Of a DNA stretch of 64,000 nucleotides, positions 24,035 to 35,619 are shown piece by piece. Numbering within the stretch: the first letter of the stretch is position 1; each line of letters begins with the position of its first letter. The stretch is from Riptortus pedestris. Its lineage: Eukaryota; Arthropoda; Insecta; Hemiptera; Alydidae. The position numbers and the translations under genes are program-made. The DNA is taken from the NCBI GenBank assembly GCA_019009955.1, contig CM032233.1, positions 96,803,501 through 96,867,500 of the forward strand. The letters are read 5' to 3'. A model generated the notes under the pieces. It did not search any database, was not told where the DNA came from, and saw only the letters and a program-made list of their open reading frames with translations.

Positions 24035-25545
24035 ATCGTCGAAAATAGTAGAGTGTCTGTCACGAAAAATCGGATAGTGATAATAGTTGAGCACTGTAGA
24101 GTATCTGTCACGGGAAATCGAATAGTGGTAATAGTTGAGCAGAGTAGAGTGTCTGTCGCGGGAAATCGAATAGTGGTAATAGTTGAGCACTGTAGAGTGT
24201 CTGTCACGGGAAATCGAATAATGGTAAAAGTTGAGCACTGTAGAGTGTCTGTCACGGGAAATCGAATAGTGGTAATAGTTGAGCACTGTAGAGTGTCTGT
24301 CACGGGAAATCGAATAGTGGTAATAGTTGAGCACTGTAGAGTGTCTGTCTCGGGAAATGGAATAGTGGTAATAAATAGTTGAGCACTGTAGAGTGTCTGT
24401 CACGGGAAATCGAATAGTGGTAATAGTTGAGCACTGTAGAGTGTCTGTCACGGGAAATCGAATAGTGGTAATAGTTGAGCACTGTAGAGTGTCTGTCTCA
24501 GGAAATCGAATAGTGGTAATAGTTGAGCACTGTAGAGTGTCTGTCACGGTTAATCAAATAGTGGTAATAGTTGAGCACTGTAGAGTGTCTGTCACGGGAA
24601 ATCGAATAGTGGTAATAGTTGAGCACTGTAGAGTGTCTACCACGGGAAATCGAATAGTGGTAATAGTTGAGCACTGTAGAGTGTCTGTCTCGGGAAATCG
24701 AATAGTGGTAATAGTTGAGCACTGTAGAGTGTCTACCACGGGAAATCGAATAGTGGTAATAGTTGAGCACTGTAGAGTGTCTACCACGGGAAATCGAATA
24801 GTGGTAATAGTTGAGCACTGTAGAGTGTCTACCACGGGAAATCGAATAGTGGTAATAGTTGAGCACTGTAGAAAATCGAATAGTTGAGCACTGTAGAGTG
24901 TCTGTCACGTGAAATCGAATAGTGGTAATAGTTGAGCACTGTAGAGTGTCTGTCACGGGAAATCGAATAGTGGTAATAGTTGAGCACTGTAGAGTGTCTA
25001 TCACGGGAAGTCGAATAGTAGTAATAGTTGAGCACTGCACAGTGTCTGTCACGGGAAATCGAATAGTAGTAATAGTTGTGCACTGTAGAGTGTCTATCAC
25101 GGGAAATCGAATAGTGGTAACAGTTGAGCACTGTAGAATGTCTGTCACCGGATATCGAATAGTGGTAATAGTTGAGCACTGTAGAGTGCCTGTCACGGGA
25201 AATCGAATAGTGGTAATAGTTGAGCACTGTAGAGTGTCAGTCACGAGAAATCGAATAGTAGTAATAGTTGAGCACTGTAGAGTGTCTGTCACGGCAAATC
25301 GAATAGTAGTAATAGTTGTGCACTGTAGAGTGTCTATCACGGGAAATCGAATAGTGGTAACAGTTGAGCACTGTAGAATGTCTGTCACCGGATATCGAAT
25401 AGTGGTAATAGTTGAGCACTGTAGAGTGTCTGTCACGGGAAATCGAATAGTAGTAATAGTTGAGAACTGTAGAGTGTCTGTCACGGCAAATCGAATAGTA
25501 GTAATAGTTGTGCACTGTAGAGTGTCTGTTACGGGAAATCCAATA
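24035..25545. repeat. 48-bp minisatellite, about 31 units
   Basis: Unit GAGTGTCTGTCACGGGAAAT + CGAATAGTGGTAATAGTTGA + GCACTGTA. Variants: CTACCACG (24636-24840 region), CTATCACG, and GTAGTAATAG from 25015 on. A 5-unit higher-order period of 240 bp is visible (25081-25320 versus 25321-25560). One short unit lies at ~24870-24892 and a small insertion at ~24373. Because 48 is divisible by 3, several frames on both strands stay open (up to ~328 codons); I do not regard these as genes. Confidence 0.97.
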
Positions 25546-25559
25546 CTGGCTCGGTAATA

Positions 25560-26095
25560 ATATTTTTAATTTAGTTATTACTTTTAACAGTTTCCAACAG
25601 GGCAGCTATTGATGTTGTTCTCATGACTCTGTAGAAACAATTTCGACTGATCCTACCTAACAGTTGACGAAAATGTATTTATATACATTCACCTGTTAAC
25701 GCTCGCATAGTTTCAATTCTCATTGCATCGTCACCGATCTCGTTTAAATATTTAAGGCAACCCTAATAATTAAGTTACTAAAGACCAAATTGGTCCAAGA
25801 TGGGTAAGGGTTTAGAACAATGGCTAATATCTTATCTCTGTTTTAAGGAGTTTGGTAGAAATATGTTGTACATCCAATCGTGTTAATGAAGGATTTACTA
25901 CCAATAGTTAGTCAACGCAATTCTCTAACTCAAATATTAACGAGTATTTTGTTATTTCTGCAGTTTTAGAGTTCTGTAATCCCTGCTTAGGTTTAATATT
26001 TTGCTTAAATAGGGTCATTAAAAGGAAGACATAGAGAATAGAATGTGTAGATAACATCATTACACTGTACAATTCTGTAACACTTTTCTGCAAGT
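25560..26095. other. Spacer, nothing recognised
   Basis: No coding or repeat signal seen. Confidence 0.45.
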
Positions 26096-26145
26096 GGGAA
26101 ATCTGTTAGGATTACGAAGTTTCTGCTTGACAGACTTTTTTTCCG
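26096..26145 (+). repeat. Family A stem-loop-end fragment
   Basis: GTGGGAAATCTGTTAGG then TTCTGCTTGACAGACTTTTT, a diverged 3' end only. Confidence 0.65.
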
Positions 26146-26621
26146 GGTGTGCTTTGAAATATTACTTTAGTTTTAAGCCTTTCTCATTTAATTCAAGAAT
26201 GAACGAGTGATCAATTCCTTCGTCCGGATAAAGGTTGGTTAACCTGCTAACCAACTATCATTAGTCTGTGGGATAGTAGTGAGCATCCGTTGGGGGAGAC
26301 GTTTTTCAAATCTTGTAGACAGCTCATAAGATAATTAACGGCGCTACGGGCTATCTACTCTTCAAATGATCTGGCGTACCACACGCACTACCCCTCCCGT
26401 CCCGGAAACAAACTACCTCTCTATTTCAAACTGAGCCCTACTCCAGATTCTAATGAAACAAATATAGAAAAACGTTTCAATTTTTACTTCCTTGTAGAAA
26501 TAAAATAAGTATTTTAATGCGAAAAGTTTTGGTTTTCAACAGAATTATTCTTTTTGGCCTTCCCTGAACTCATTTTGATCAGTTTCTACCAGACGCTTCT
26601 ACGTAAATCTCTCGAAAACTC

Positions 26622-27243
26622 AAAAGTCCGTCAATTAAGCAGAGCAGGGCTGCGCAAATTAAGCAGATTTCCAACGTGCAAGTATAACTCACTATTGATC
26701 TCACCTAACTATAAAATTTATGTTTCTACGTAAAACTCCGATGAGTATTAGGGGGTTTACTGAAGGCTGAACTCAAGAAAGCAAAAATACCTACCTTAAT
26801 ATTTGAATTTCGAAACAATGTATAAACAACAATTGTAAATCATCAATAATTTAACAAGATTAGTTCCATAATATTTTTCGATTCGACTCATAATAACGGA
26901 GATATTTTGAATTTTCGAGATCCCCACCCCCTTCTAACTTAAGATTGGATAATACAATTTTCCGATCTGACGTATACTAACAAAGAAATTTAGAATTTTC
27001 GGAATCCCCCCCCCCGTCCGATTTCAGCCGTTAACGAAACTGATCATTAGTTTTACATGAAACGCTTGTATATAGAGTTTGGTAAAGTTACGACAAAAAT
27101 TGCTAGATCTAACAGACAAATATATATTCATTATTTTAAACGGACTTCATTTTTTTCATCTACTAGGTAGTATAAGTGGACATTTTAATATCTTTTAGAA
27201 AATCGCGTTATGAGTACAACCTCAATAGCTGATTTCCTTAAGT
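26622..27243 (-). repeat. Family A element, complete but with internal duplication
   Basis: AAAAGTCCGTCAATTAAGCA at the left and GCTGATTTCCTTAAG at the right. The segment around the GATCCGACGCATAATAACGG motif occurs twice (about 26860-26945 and 26946-27015). Confidence 0.82.
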
Positions 27244-27819
27244 GACGACTGGCTTTCCAATATTGAAGTTTCACATTTAGAACAGTTGTGGTAGTACACC
27301 TTCCCTTTTGATCAAAATAGAATAAAGGAGAGAGGGAGGAGGGGGTTAGAGGATGGCGAAAATAAATAATTGCATATTTCTCCATAAGTATTAGAGTTGG
27401 AAACGTTTGAACAGGACTTTTTTTTTAAATTGAAAAGATCTATAAATTATGTTGTACAGCAATTTCCGATCCTCCGATGCAGCTAAACATTTTGTTTATT
27501 TCATTTAATAGCAGTACAAGTAAGTAATGTGGTGTCCACATCACATTTTTTTTAAATCATTACAATAATATAAAATGGGAAAATGAATTTATGATAACGG
27601 TGTCCTTCCGTCCTTAAGAATGCAAAAAAAAAAGTCCGTCAAGAGAGAGTTGGATAAAAATTGTTCCGTGGAACTCCGTGTTTTTAATCCAATGACACGA
27701 TCCATTATTTCAGGACTTGGCACAATAAGTGTGTTCAATTCATTACATAGAGTATCGGTAGAGATTTTCCACAGAGTTGAGGATTAACCGATTCCATAAG
27801 CTCATTATCCGATGTTCAT

Positions 27820-28210
27820 CAGATTAAATGCGGGCCCCCGACACAAACATGACTTGGGCGGTGTAGATTTTCAAAACGCGGGATAGGGCGGAGATGCAGC
27901 TGGTGGAGTAAATCCTCGAGGCAGGCCCTATAATCCCAGTGGTTTTGGATCAGATAGCTTTGAGGGGGCCAACTCCTAGCGAACAGATAACCGATAGGGC
28001 CCCCTCCCTCTTCTGTATCTAACACTACAATATATGCAGAATGTCAACAACACGCCAGCTGTGACCCTCTTTCCTATTGTACTACTTCCCCAAACCTCTC
28101 CAGTTAACATGTTGCCTTCTAAATCTCTCAGTTTACCCATCAACAATGTTTTTACCAAACCATGGCACGGCTCCATCAACTTTACAATCTATTTCATCAT
28201 TCATTCTAAC
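27820..28210. other. GC-richer segment, unrecognised
   Basis: Higher GC than surroundings (GGGCCCCC blocks, GGCAGGCCCTATAATCCC). Frames are short and without known domains. Likely a fragment of an unidentified element. Confidence 0.35.
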
Positions 28211-28213
28211 TCA

Positions 28214-28470
28214 AAATAAAGTCCGTCACTGCTTAAACTAATCAGATTTCCCACGTGGTATTATAACTCAGGTGTGATATCATCTCAGCACACATTAGTA
28301 ATTTCTACTTAAAATATTGAGATATTTGGAATTTTTAAATACCTACCTTTAGATAATTTCTCTAGATCATTTGATAATAAAAAAAAATCTAATACGTACA
28401 GAGAACTGTGCATTTTTTTAAATCTCCTCTAACCCCCCCCCCCCCCGCTTTCAGGATTTCCATCAAAATA
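28214..28470 (-). repeat. Family A, partial (second subfamily)
   Basis: AAAGTCCGTCACTGC, TAATCAGATTTCCCACGTGG, then decayed sequence ending near a C-run at 28431-28446. Confidence 0.65.
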
Positions 28471-28579
28471 GGACGTGAATTACTAGTCTGTACAACAGCT
28501 CTACACATGAAACTTTAACATTGCAATGGTAATTGTTTTTAGGTTTTACCTGAAACCTACAAAGTCAGAGCCCTTTGCT

Positions 28580-28890
28580 GAAACTAGTAAACATGAGTAG
28601 GAGGGGGGGGGTTTACTTAAGGATGAAAAGTAAATAATTTAAATATCTCGGTTAATATCCATGATAAAGAAAATATGTATATAACAACATTTATAGGTAA
28701 CTTTATTTGCCATAACTACAATTGTTCGATGCGACTTAAATTAATGGAGAAATACTTCTAGTGTTCAAAATCTCCCCACCCCAATGGTCCGAATCCAGCT
28801 ATGGACGAACTAGATCTTCTTTTTATGTAAAAGTATTAAATATCGAGTTTGGTAATGATAAATAAAAATTGTGACCGCTAGAGCGTTAAC

Positions 28891-28955
<65 letters not shown>

Positions 28956-29685
28956 GTTGAATTAACAGACCTTGTGGATCTTTTGTGGGAGCCGGTTGGT
29001 TTGCTTCTTGGAACACGTCCCACCCATTTTAACCTCTTAGATTTCATATCGTGTGAAGTAGACTGTATCGTTTCAGATATAATTTCCTCTATGGTCTTCA
29101 TCCTCCAAAGTCCTAAGTCACCATCCCACTTTGAGCCAGGGTACCTGTCAACGCCCGTGTCTCAAACCAAAATAAGTACTGGTTTGATAATGGAGTTATA
29201 GATCCTTAGTTTCGAGGGTCGTGATATCGTGATATTTCCTTTGATCTTAAGACTCGAGAAGAGAGCGCTGATGGCACTAGTTACCCTTTGGTCCATTTTA
29301 GTAAACTGGTCGTTCATAGAGGTTACAGTTGCTCCGAGGTATTTGAAGTTTTCTACTTTTGGGAAGGATAGGTCCCTTACGCTCAAGCTGCTTTCAAGAT
29401 GTAGGTTACAGTTCAGAACCATGTACTTGGTCTTATCTTGGTTTGTTTGTAAGCCTACCTCTTTTGCCGCTGATATCAACGACTGACAGTGTATCCTCTT
29501 TCTCGCTCCAGTGGACAGCTACAACATCTGCATATAAATATTAGTGCTGGCCTCATTTTCGTCATCATGGGTAGGGTTGAAGTTAGATTTCAGGACATTT
29601 TTTCCTTCCTTCCTCCTTCACAAAAATCGCGTCATGAGTACATCCTCAATAGCTGATTTCCCTTAAGGGAAATCTGCTAAAATAA
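28580..29685 (-). repeat. Family A element split at its (TA)n by a LINE fragment
   Basis: 28580-28892 is the family core (ATGAGTAGGAGG..., GACCGCTAGAGCGTTAACAG) and 28893-28951 is (TA)n. After the LINE insert, 29546-29685 resumes with GGCCTCATTTTCGTCATC and finishes CCCTTAAGGGAAATCTGCTA. Gives a clear nesting order. Confidence 0.85.
28952..29545 (-). pseudogene. LINE reverse transcriptase C-terminal fragment inside family A
   Basis: Minus-strand translation of 29479-29162 gives ISAAKEVGLQTNQDKTKYMV (the segment following the YADD box) and VENFKYLGATVTS, the LINE RT motif with F-YLG. The segment ends IYNSIIKPVLI. Just upstream, an EYVADVVA-like reading hints at a degraded catalytic box. After a frame change, 29101-28950 reads ETIQSTSHDMKSKRLKWVGR, the tail W-GH region. 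Typical of the insect clade often annotated as endonuclease-reverse transcriptase. Frameshifted and lacking N-terminal domains. Its 3' end abuts the (TA)n of the host repeat. Confidence 0.9.
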
Positions 29686-30253
29686 AAGTTCAGGGAAGGC
29701 CAAAACGGATAATTGCGTTGAAATCTGAATTTTTTCAAATGATTACAATACTTCTTAAACGGGCGTAAAAAGTTATTAGTGTTTAAAAACAAATCTGGAG
29801 AAAGATGTCGCATTGCAAATCTTACTTTTCTTTCCCGGTCATTAACCGTACATCATTAGTCTCGTTGTTCATGGTTTCATAGCTGATTAGCATAGAGGCT
29901 GAAGGCGACATATGCCCGGAAAATCGGCCGCCTATAGCTTTGTAATATGTATTAGACTGTGTAATTTGTCAGTGAATCATAGCAGGTTATTTTGCTCTGG
30001 GGGTGGCGAATAAGTGAGGGTAGCAAATGGGAAATTTAGTGGGCTAGAGCTGGCGGGTGAGTAGCCGCCAACTGTTCCACCCTAGACCATATGGCCACCG
30101 ACATCGGTCCCAGAGGACTCCCGGGGGATTACATCCACTCCCGGCCCCGAAACTTCCCTCGGCATCAATCTCAGATGTAAACGGTCTCTAGGCGCTCCCT
30201 CCCTGCTTACCAACTGGCAATCAAGTTAAACACGAGCTCGCGCTAGCACCACA

Positions 30254-30616
30254 ATGGAAAGCTTCTTTATTAGACCTTATTACTGTGGGCCAGATAACCA
30301 TTTCATCACCAAACTCGATTCAACCCTCCAGCTTGTTGGGCCTCGTTCAACAAGTGAACACTTAAAATGTTGCTTGGCTAGTCATAACACTTTAAAAAAC
30401 AATAATGTCCGCCGAAGAATAGCAAATCTAATAATGAAGATGTACTTATACTCATGGGTAGTTTTTCGGCTTTGGAACAATGCAATAGAAATAAATATAT
30501 CCAAAGGAGTCAAACAAAGCTACATTCTATCTCCGAAAATATTTATAGCTGTCTTGCAAGATCTAATGAGCAGTATAGGAAGGAAAAGGTATAAGCGATT
30601 GGAGCGATTTACTTGA
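30254..30616 (+). pseudogene. LINE reverse transcriptase fragment (central RT)
   Basis: Open for 120 codons. Residues ~50-110 read RRIANLIMKMYLYSWVVFRL, then EINISKGVKQSYILSPKIFI and AVLQDLM. This corresponds to the RT block G-KQG--LSP-LF of non-LTR elements, with the usual Gly-Cys after KQ changed to Ser-Tyr. The N-terminal ~45 residues are not recognisable as RT and the downstream YADD region is gone. Family A sequence follows at ~30612. Dead fragment; strand opposite to the 28.9-29.5 kb LINE, so a separate insertion. Confidence 0.8.
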
Positions 30617-30740
30617 GGCTGAAATCTAAAAAGTATATATAATTATCTCGGTTAATATCCCAAATAGAGAAATAATGTGTAAAACACCATTTAAAAAAAA
30701 ATTAAATTTCCATCATTGGTTCTATACTACACTACACTCT
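30612..30740 (-). repeat. Family A core fragment
   Basis: TGAGGCTGAAATCTAAAAAG, ATCTCGGTTAATATC and CATTGGTTCTATACTAC; no ends. Confidence 0.65.
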
Positions 30741-30859
30741 TCATACGTAAATATAATGGGTCAAGCATTGGACACTAGTAGGGCAAAAATTCTGAAAAGT
30801 TCAGAAGATAGTTTGGTTTCAACAAAATAAACACTTTATCAGTTCTTCAACCTTACTGC

Positions 30860-31075
30860 TTGGCTTCTTCGGGAGAAGGATTTGAATACGAAACTGTTGG
30901 GACATGGTTAACTTTATACGAATTGCCAAGTGATGCTTTCAGAGAAACAATAGTGTTCTTGGTTCAGTTATTTGTAGCACGAACTCAAAATGAAATAAGG
31001 AATTTGAAAATGCACTTTAGAGTATTATTGAACAATCTCGAAGATACCCGACATTGTCACTACGAGAGCATTTGA
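30860..31075 (+). other. Small open frame of unknown nature
   Basis: 71 codons, less biased than the surrounding AT spacer, with no domain I recognise. It follows LINE and family A debris, so a decayed transposon origin is more likely than a host gene. No splice or promoter context is visible. Confidence 0.2.
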
Positions 31076-31079
31076 TGAA

Positions 31080-34000
31080 TTTGTTTAAAATAATATTAAA
31101 TAGTTTTTCCTGTATTTTGCTTAATAAAGCAGATTTGACTCCATTTTGATTCAACTAGAGCCTCAATTTTCTCACGTTGCTGACTACCCGTGGAGGTAAG
31201 GGTTATAGATTGTGGTAACGAAGCCCATTAATCTTTCTGCTATAGGGAAATTACTTAGATACGGGCCCAAGGTCATTCCACGAAAATCCCCAACCCATGC
31301 TGCTCAGCTTAGCCCAACACAATTGATTTTAAACACATTAAATTTCTAAAACTATGAAAAGGGTTAAATACAATATTAGCAAGCAGGGGACAGAATTATA
31401 TGATTTTAAGATAGAGAATGACGAAATGTCATTGTATATCCCAAAATTGCATGCATAACTAGTTCATTCAACGGCTTCAGCTCCAAAATAAAAATAATTA
31501 AAAAGTAATAAAGAAGCGGAAAACCAAATAAAAATTACTTTTGCTATTTTCATAAAACAATTGGGGTAGATTCAATGTTTCTGAGACTCATGCAAAATTA
31601 TGATGAACAATTTTGGTTACAATACAAAATATTCTCTTGGAAGAATTGAGACCACTTCTGGAGAGTAACTTGAAAATATCTTTTGCCAAATTCATTGATT
31701 TATCACTTACCTGTGCTTTCCCTATTTCCTAAGAGCACGTCTGACAAGTATATATCCTTAGAACACTTTTAAAGGGGAACTAAGAATTTAGAGGATTGTA
31801 ACGTGCGAAAATCTGCGTGTTTATTCCTTCTATTTTTTAATGACAATTGAAACAGATAAGCAATATCACACTATAAGTAAACGTACCACGAATGGGTCAT
31901 TCGTTGGCAATGAACTGGCAATCAACCTCAAAATAAAAGTGAGAGTAAATTTCAAATACAATGTACTACCCAAAATAAGAAGTTAAATAAAAAAAAAATG
32001 CAATTGTTAAATTTCAGTCAGGAGACATTCTCGGTGTTTTAGAACTTAGGGAGACGCTGCTTTTACAGTATTTTTCATAAATAAGGAAGGTACCTTCAAA
32101 TATTCAGAAATAAAAAAGAAGTTTGAATAAAAATGAATTTAGAAATTTTATTGAATTAGCATAATTAAATCTTTCAATATATAAAACACCATAATTAACA
32201 CCTTCCTGTCAACTCTTGATGTTTTTGTGCTCACTCAGTTTGACATGTAACTCAACTTGATCGGCACATATTTATTAAATTATCCAATTTAAATAAATCC
32301 ATCTTTAAAAAACTACTATAAAAATAGAATTGTTCTTCAGTAATAAAATCAGTTAATTTTCCAGAATCTTGTGACGTGAATTGTAATTATGTCGCTCCCT
32401 TCAATCCAGTGGCTCTTGCTATAATTTTCTCTGGATTTGAAAGCAAAAGGAAATGGTAATTTCAAAATAAATTAAATTTTAAAAATAGAATTCATTCTTA
32501 AAAAAAGAAAATTCACTTAACTTTAAAAATTCAGAATATTTAATTTTTAATGAAAATAGCTAAGAGTAAGTAATTATCAATATTTTATTTTTACTAATAG
32601 TTACTTTTATCTAATCGAAAAAAAATTAGCAGCAATTACAGGATGTAGAAACATTACTAAATTTACGTATTTGTTTTTGCTTGTTAATTCTTGTAATATA
32701 ATTTTTTTCCTCTGCAGTTTGTAGCTTGATTCTTCATCTCCATCATGTTCCATGCACCTGGTCGGTACGGATTACTGTTATTTTCTTGTGATTACTAGTG
32801 CTTACTTAATACATAAAAATCATTAAAGCGTTTATCACTCACTGAACAATGATAAATAAGTAGCAGAAGTAATAGTAACTATAGCTTTTCAGGGATACTA
32901 TTAATTGTAAAAAATATGGCATTTTTAAATCGCAAGTAGTTTAAAAAAACAAAGCTTAAATTCAAATCTATGAATAGTTTTCACAGCAAGATGGTGTGAA
33001 ATTTGATGGAGAAACATTTACTATTTTGGATTTCAGAGTTATAGGCAATTACTTTGCAAAATTTATTTATGATGATGCCAATTTCTATATTCAACTAAAT
33101 AGAAAGTCTTTTTTGCTTCAAATTCTTTAATGAAATTAAAATAAAACTAATACTTTTTATATTTTTTAATGCCTTTTAGTTATTCTTATGGTTTTAAATT
33201 TACATGTATTCATTTAACGAACAGTTTATTAGAATAGTCAGTTTTACTTTAAATCGAATTAACTAAACCATGATTAGCAACGTCTTCTTAAGGCTCTATG
33301 CAATATACTGAACAGATGGGGCAAACACTTTAAGCAACAACTTAAATTGATCAATTTCAGCCCTAAATTTTGGGAGCAATTTGATTTTATGACCTCTAAA
33401 ATTAGACTAGTGGAGCATTCATTGCAATTAAATTATTATTGACTGGATGATATGAATGAGTAAAGCATGGATGTTAATTGGGATTGGAACTGAGTAATAT
33501 TTGTCTTTTAAGCTATTACGTTAAATTGAAAATTTTCTGGAAACGAATCTAAAAGTGTATATTATTCAAAGTAAATTAGACTAGTCTTGGCTAGTAAACC
33601 ATTGTGCATATCCTATGTACTCATATTGCTTCCCCAGAAAAGAAATTTGGATACATATCAACAGAGAGCAAGATTATTCCTACGGAAATTACCAAAAAAA
33701 ATCAAAAAAATAATCTTTGAGACATGAAGTTGATTAAGAGGTACTGATTACTTCTTTAACTCATTAATATGGGGTAAATTATATTTATTTATTAAAAAGG
33801 AAAAGTTATAGAGACTAAAATTAATATTTCATTATTACTTTGCTCAGAATACTCTTTCAGAGCAGAGCATTTAATTGTTATTAAAAATACATAAATATGC
33901 CAATATATATACACACATATGTATATAAACGAATTCTCATACATACAAAAACATACTTCGGTCTATTGTTAGTCAATCGTTTCTTGGAACATATATCTTT

Positions 34001-34250
34001 TAAATTATTTAATTTAAATATGTTGGAAGAAAGTCTATAAAACCAATTTTTTTTGGAATCCCGTTCCATAATGAATTCATAAGTGATTAGTCTTTTAATT
34101 CGTTCTTTAGTACATCTTATTGCCTGAATTAGACCTTCTATTTTTTATAAGTTAGTATTACATGCGTTTTTAAATTAGACGCACTAATCGGAATAATAGT
34201 GCAATGCCCTGGCAACTAACGTTATCTAATACTATGTTGGAACACGATAT

Positions 34251-34317
<67 letters not shown>

Positions 34318-35190
34318 ACCTGATATGAGAATAGAAAAAGAAAACATATTCGCAGTTCTGATTTGAAAGAAGAAGAATTTAAATACAATTACTTGAATAA
34401 AAAACATTCAACAAACTAGCGTTACAAATAAAAACCGAATAATAGTTTTATTCTGAAGCTTGTAATTTTCGTGGGATCGGATTAAACTCACGTTTTTCTA
34501 ACTAGTTTCATGTGGAGGTTTGTTTAACATTCTTTATTTAGCAACGTATTTAATTTCGCAGTCACAGGTATTTTGGCTTGCATATACTGCCTAATGACAA
34601 AAAAAAAAAAAACAATCAACATTTGCCACCTCTAGGGACAATAGTTATTACTACCCGAAAAATATAATTGTAATATTAGTCATTTACTCTGGCAGGATTT
34701 TTTAAATGATGTCTCTAATGTCTAATAGGAAACAATGGATTTTTACGTTCTCAGTTTGCCACCTTAAAACTTAAATTAAAGAAATGATACATAACTGATT
34801 GATGTGTCTCTCATTTATTTTTAAACACCAACTACTGTAATACTTGGACTACGTTTTAATACACAGAGCCACGAACTTTGCAATGAAACGGAAAAACCCC
34901 TACATTAAACTTAGGAAACCCAATAACCACGCTAATTATTGAAATTAAATTATTTCTTACAGGTCCCTATTTTTAATATATATTTATCTAAGAATTAAAT
35001 TAATTGAAGTATCTCAATCCAATCGAAAAGTGAAACTGATGTAAAGAAACAACGAGCTCAGATTTGACTGTGATAAATTAATTTTGCAGAAAAAGAAATT
35101 CTTGAGATTGGCAACAGAGATATAAGAAGAAATATATTATAAAGAGATGATAAACAAAGGAAAAAAAAATAAGCGGAGCTGGGAGCTTAC
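31080..35190. other. Repeat-poor intronic stretch next to the homeobox exon
   Basis: About 4.1 kb without family A copies, LINE motifs or SINEs, apart from T-runs at 34251-34312 and short AT tracts. No coding or RNA gene recognised. As the sequence just 3' of a developmental homeobox exon, it is a candidate place for regulatory DNA; that is inference. Confidence 0.5.
34248..34312. repeat. Long poly(T) tract
   Basis: About 60 T with one interrupting A; may be a sequencing or assembly-sensitive homopolymer. Confidence 0.9.
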
Positions 35191-35408
35191 CTGTATGACT
35201 CTCATAGGAAGGCCAGTTTCCTTTGCAAGCTGTTCCCGGATGTGCCTCGTGGGTTTGGGTGTTTGGGAAAAGGCGGTTTTGAGGATCTCCAACTGTTTGG
35301 CTTTTATCGTCGTCCGGGGACCCCGTCGTTTCGAACCAGAGTTACCGTCCTCGGGTGATTTGTTTTCGATCTGTGAGTCCCGAGTCTCTGGATCGCCATC
35401 AAGTGACC
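35191..35408 (-). CDS. Lim1: Lim1 (Lhx1/5-class LIM-homeodomain factor), homeobox exon, part 1 of the homeodomain
   Basis: Internal exon, 218 bp, on the minus strand. The acceptor is a pyrimidine run ending TTCCTTCAG; the donor is CAG|GTAAGC. Two bases complete a split Gly codon, then 72 codons are open. The first part is a linker containing [12 protein letters not shown] and NKSPEDG. The homeodomain follows from [15 protein letters not shown] through [17 protein letters not shown] to LPMRVIQ. The [13 protein letters not shown] stretch and the [13 protein letters not shown]-terminal arm/helix 1 are diagnostic of Lim1/Lhx1/Lhx5 rather than Lim3, apterous or islet. The LPM before RVIQ is the arthropod form as I recall it. 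The exon stops after homeodomain residue 46, just before the VWFQN core of helix 3, a known homeobox intron position. The product should be a nuclear DNA-binding transcription factor (in Drosophila, Lim1 acts in antenna, leg and CNS patterning). The exon that completes helix 3 was not found between here and base 1. Confidence 0.95.
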
Positions 35409-35482
35409 CTGAAGGAAAAAAAGAATAAAATGAATACTCACAACGCTAGGATAAAAATATTATTGTAATATGTATCTGTTAC

Positions 35483-35618
35483 TAGCAGATTTCCCTTAGG
35501 GGAAATAAGCTATTGAAGTTGTACTCACGATGTGATTTTCAATAAAATTTCTTTAAATGTCCATCGATCCTACCTAGAAAATGACGAACATGAGGTCCGT
35601 TCAAAATTGTGTATTCCA
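35483..35618 (+). repeat. Family A 5'-end fragment
   Basis: TAGCAGATTTCCCTTAGGGG, then TGTCCATCGATCCTACCTAG and GAGGTCCGTTCAAAATTGTG. Truncated exactly where the mariner fragment begins. Confidence 0.85.
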
Positions 35619-35619
35619 G

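Larger units (their letters stand above)
1..35190 (-). other. Lim1: Lim1 downstream intron, partial (at least 35 kb)
   Basis: The homeobox exon ends in a consensus GTAAGC donor. No minus-strand segment coding for VWFQN-K/R-RSKERR was seen from here to base 1, so the next exon should lie outside the window. All LINE, SINE, MITE and satellite features at 1-35190 would then be intronic. The alternative, that I missed a short diverged exon, is less likely because this core is almost invariant. Confidence 0.65.

Noticed and set aside
24498..25484. 328-codon minus-strand frame and several other long frames on both strands
   Set aside because: All are periodic translations of the 48-bp minisatellite. 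Both strands are open because the unit is divisible by three; no domain, start context or splice context.
24035..25545. CRISPR-like array
   Set aside because: Units are contiguous with no unique spacers, and the sequence is eukaryotic.
30860..31075. Small host gene of 71 codons
   Set aside because: No domain, splice or promoter context; adjacent to LINE and family A debris.
1..35190. Exon coding VWFQN and the rest of the Lim1 homeodomain
   Set aside because: Looked for on the minus strand (rc pattern TTYTGRAACCA) and not found; near matches such as GAACCAC at ~6713 and ~19045 lie in repeat or LINE sequence out of context.
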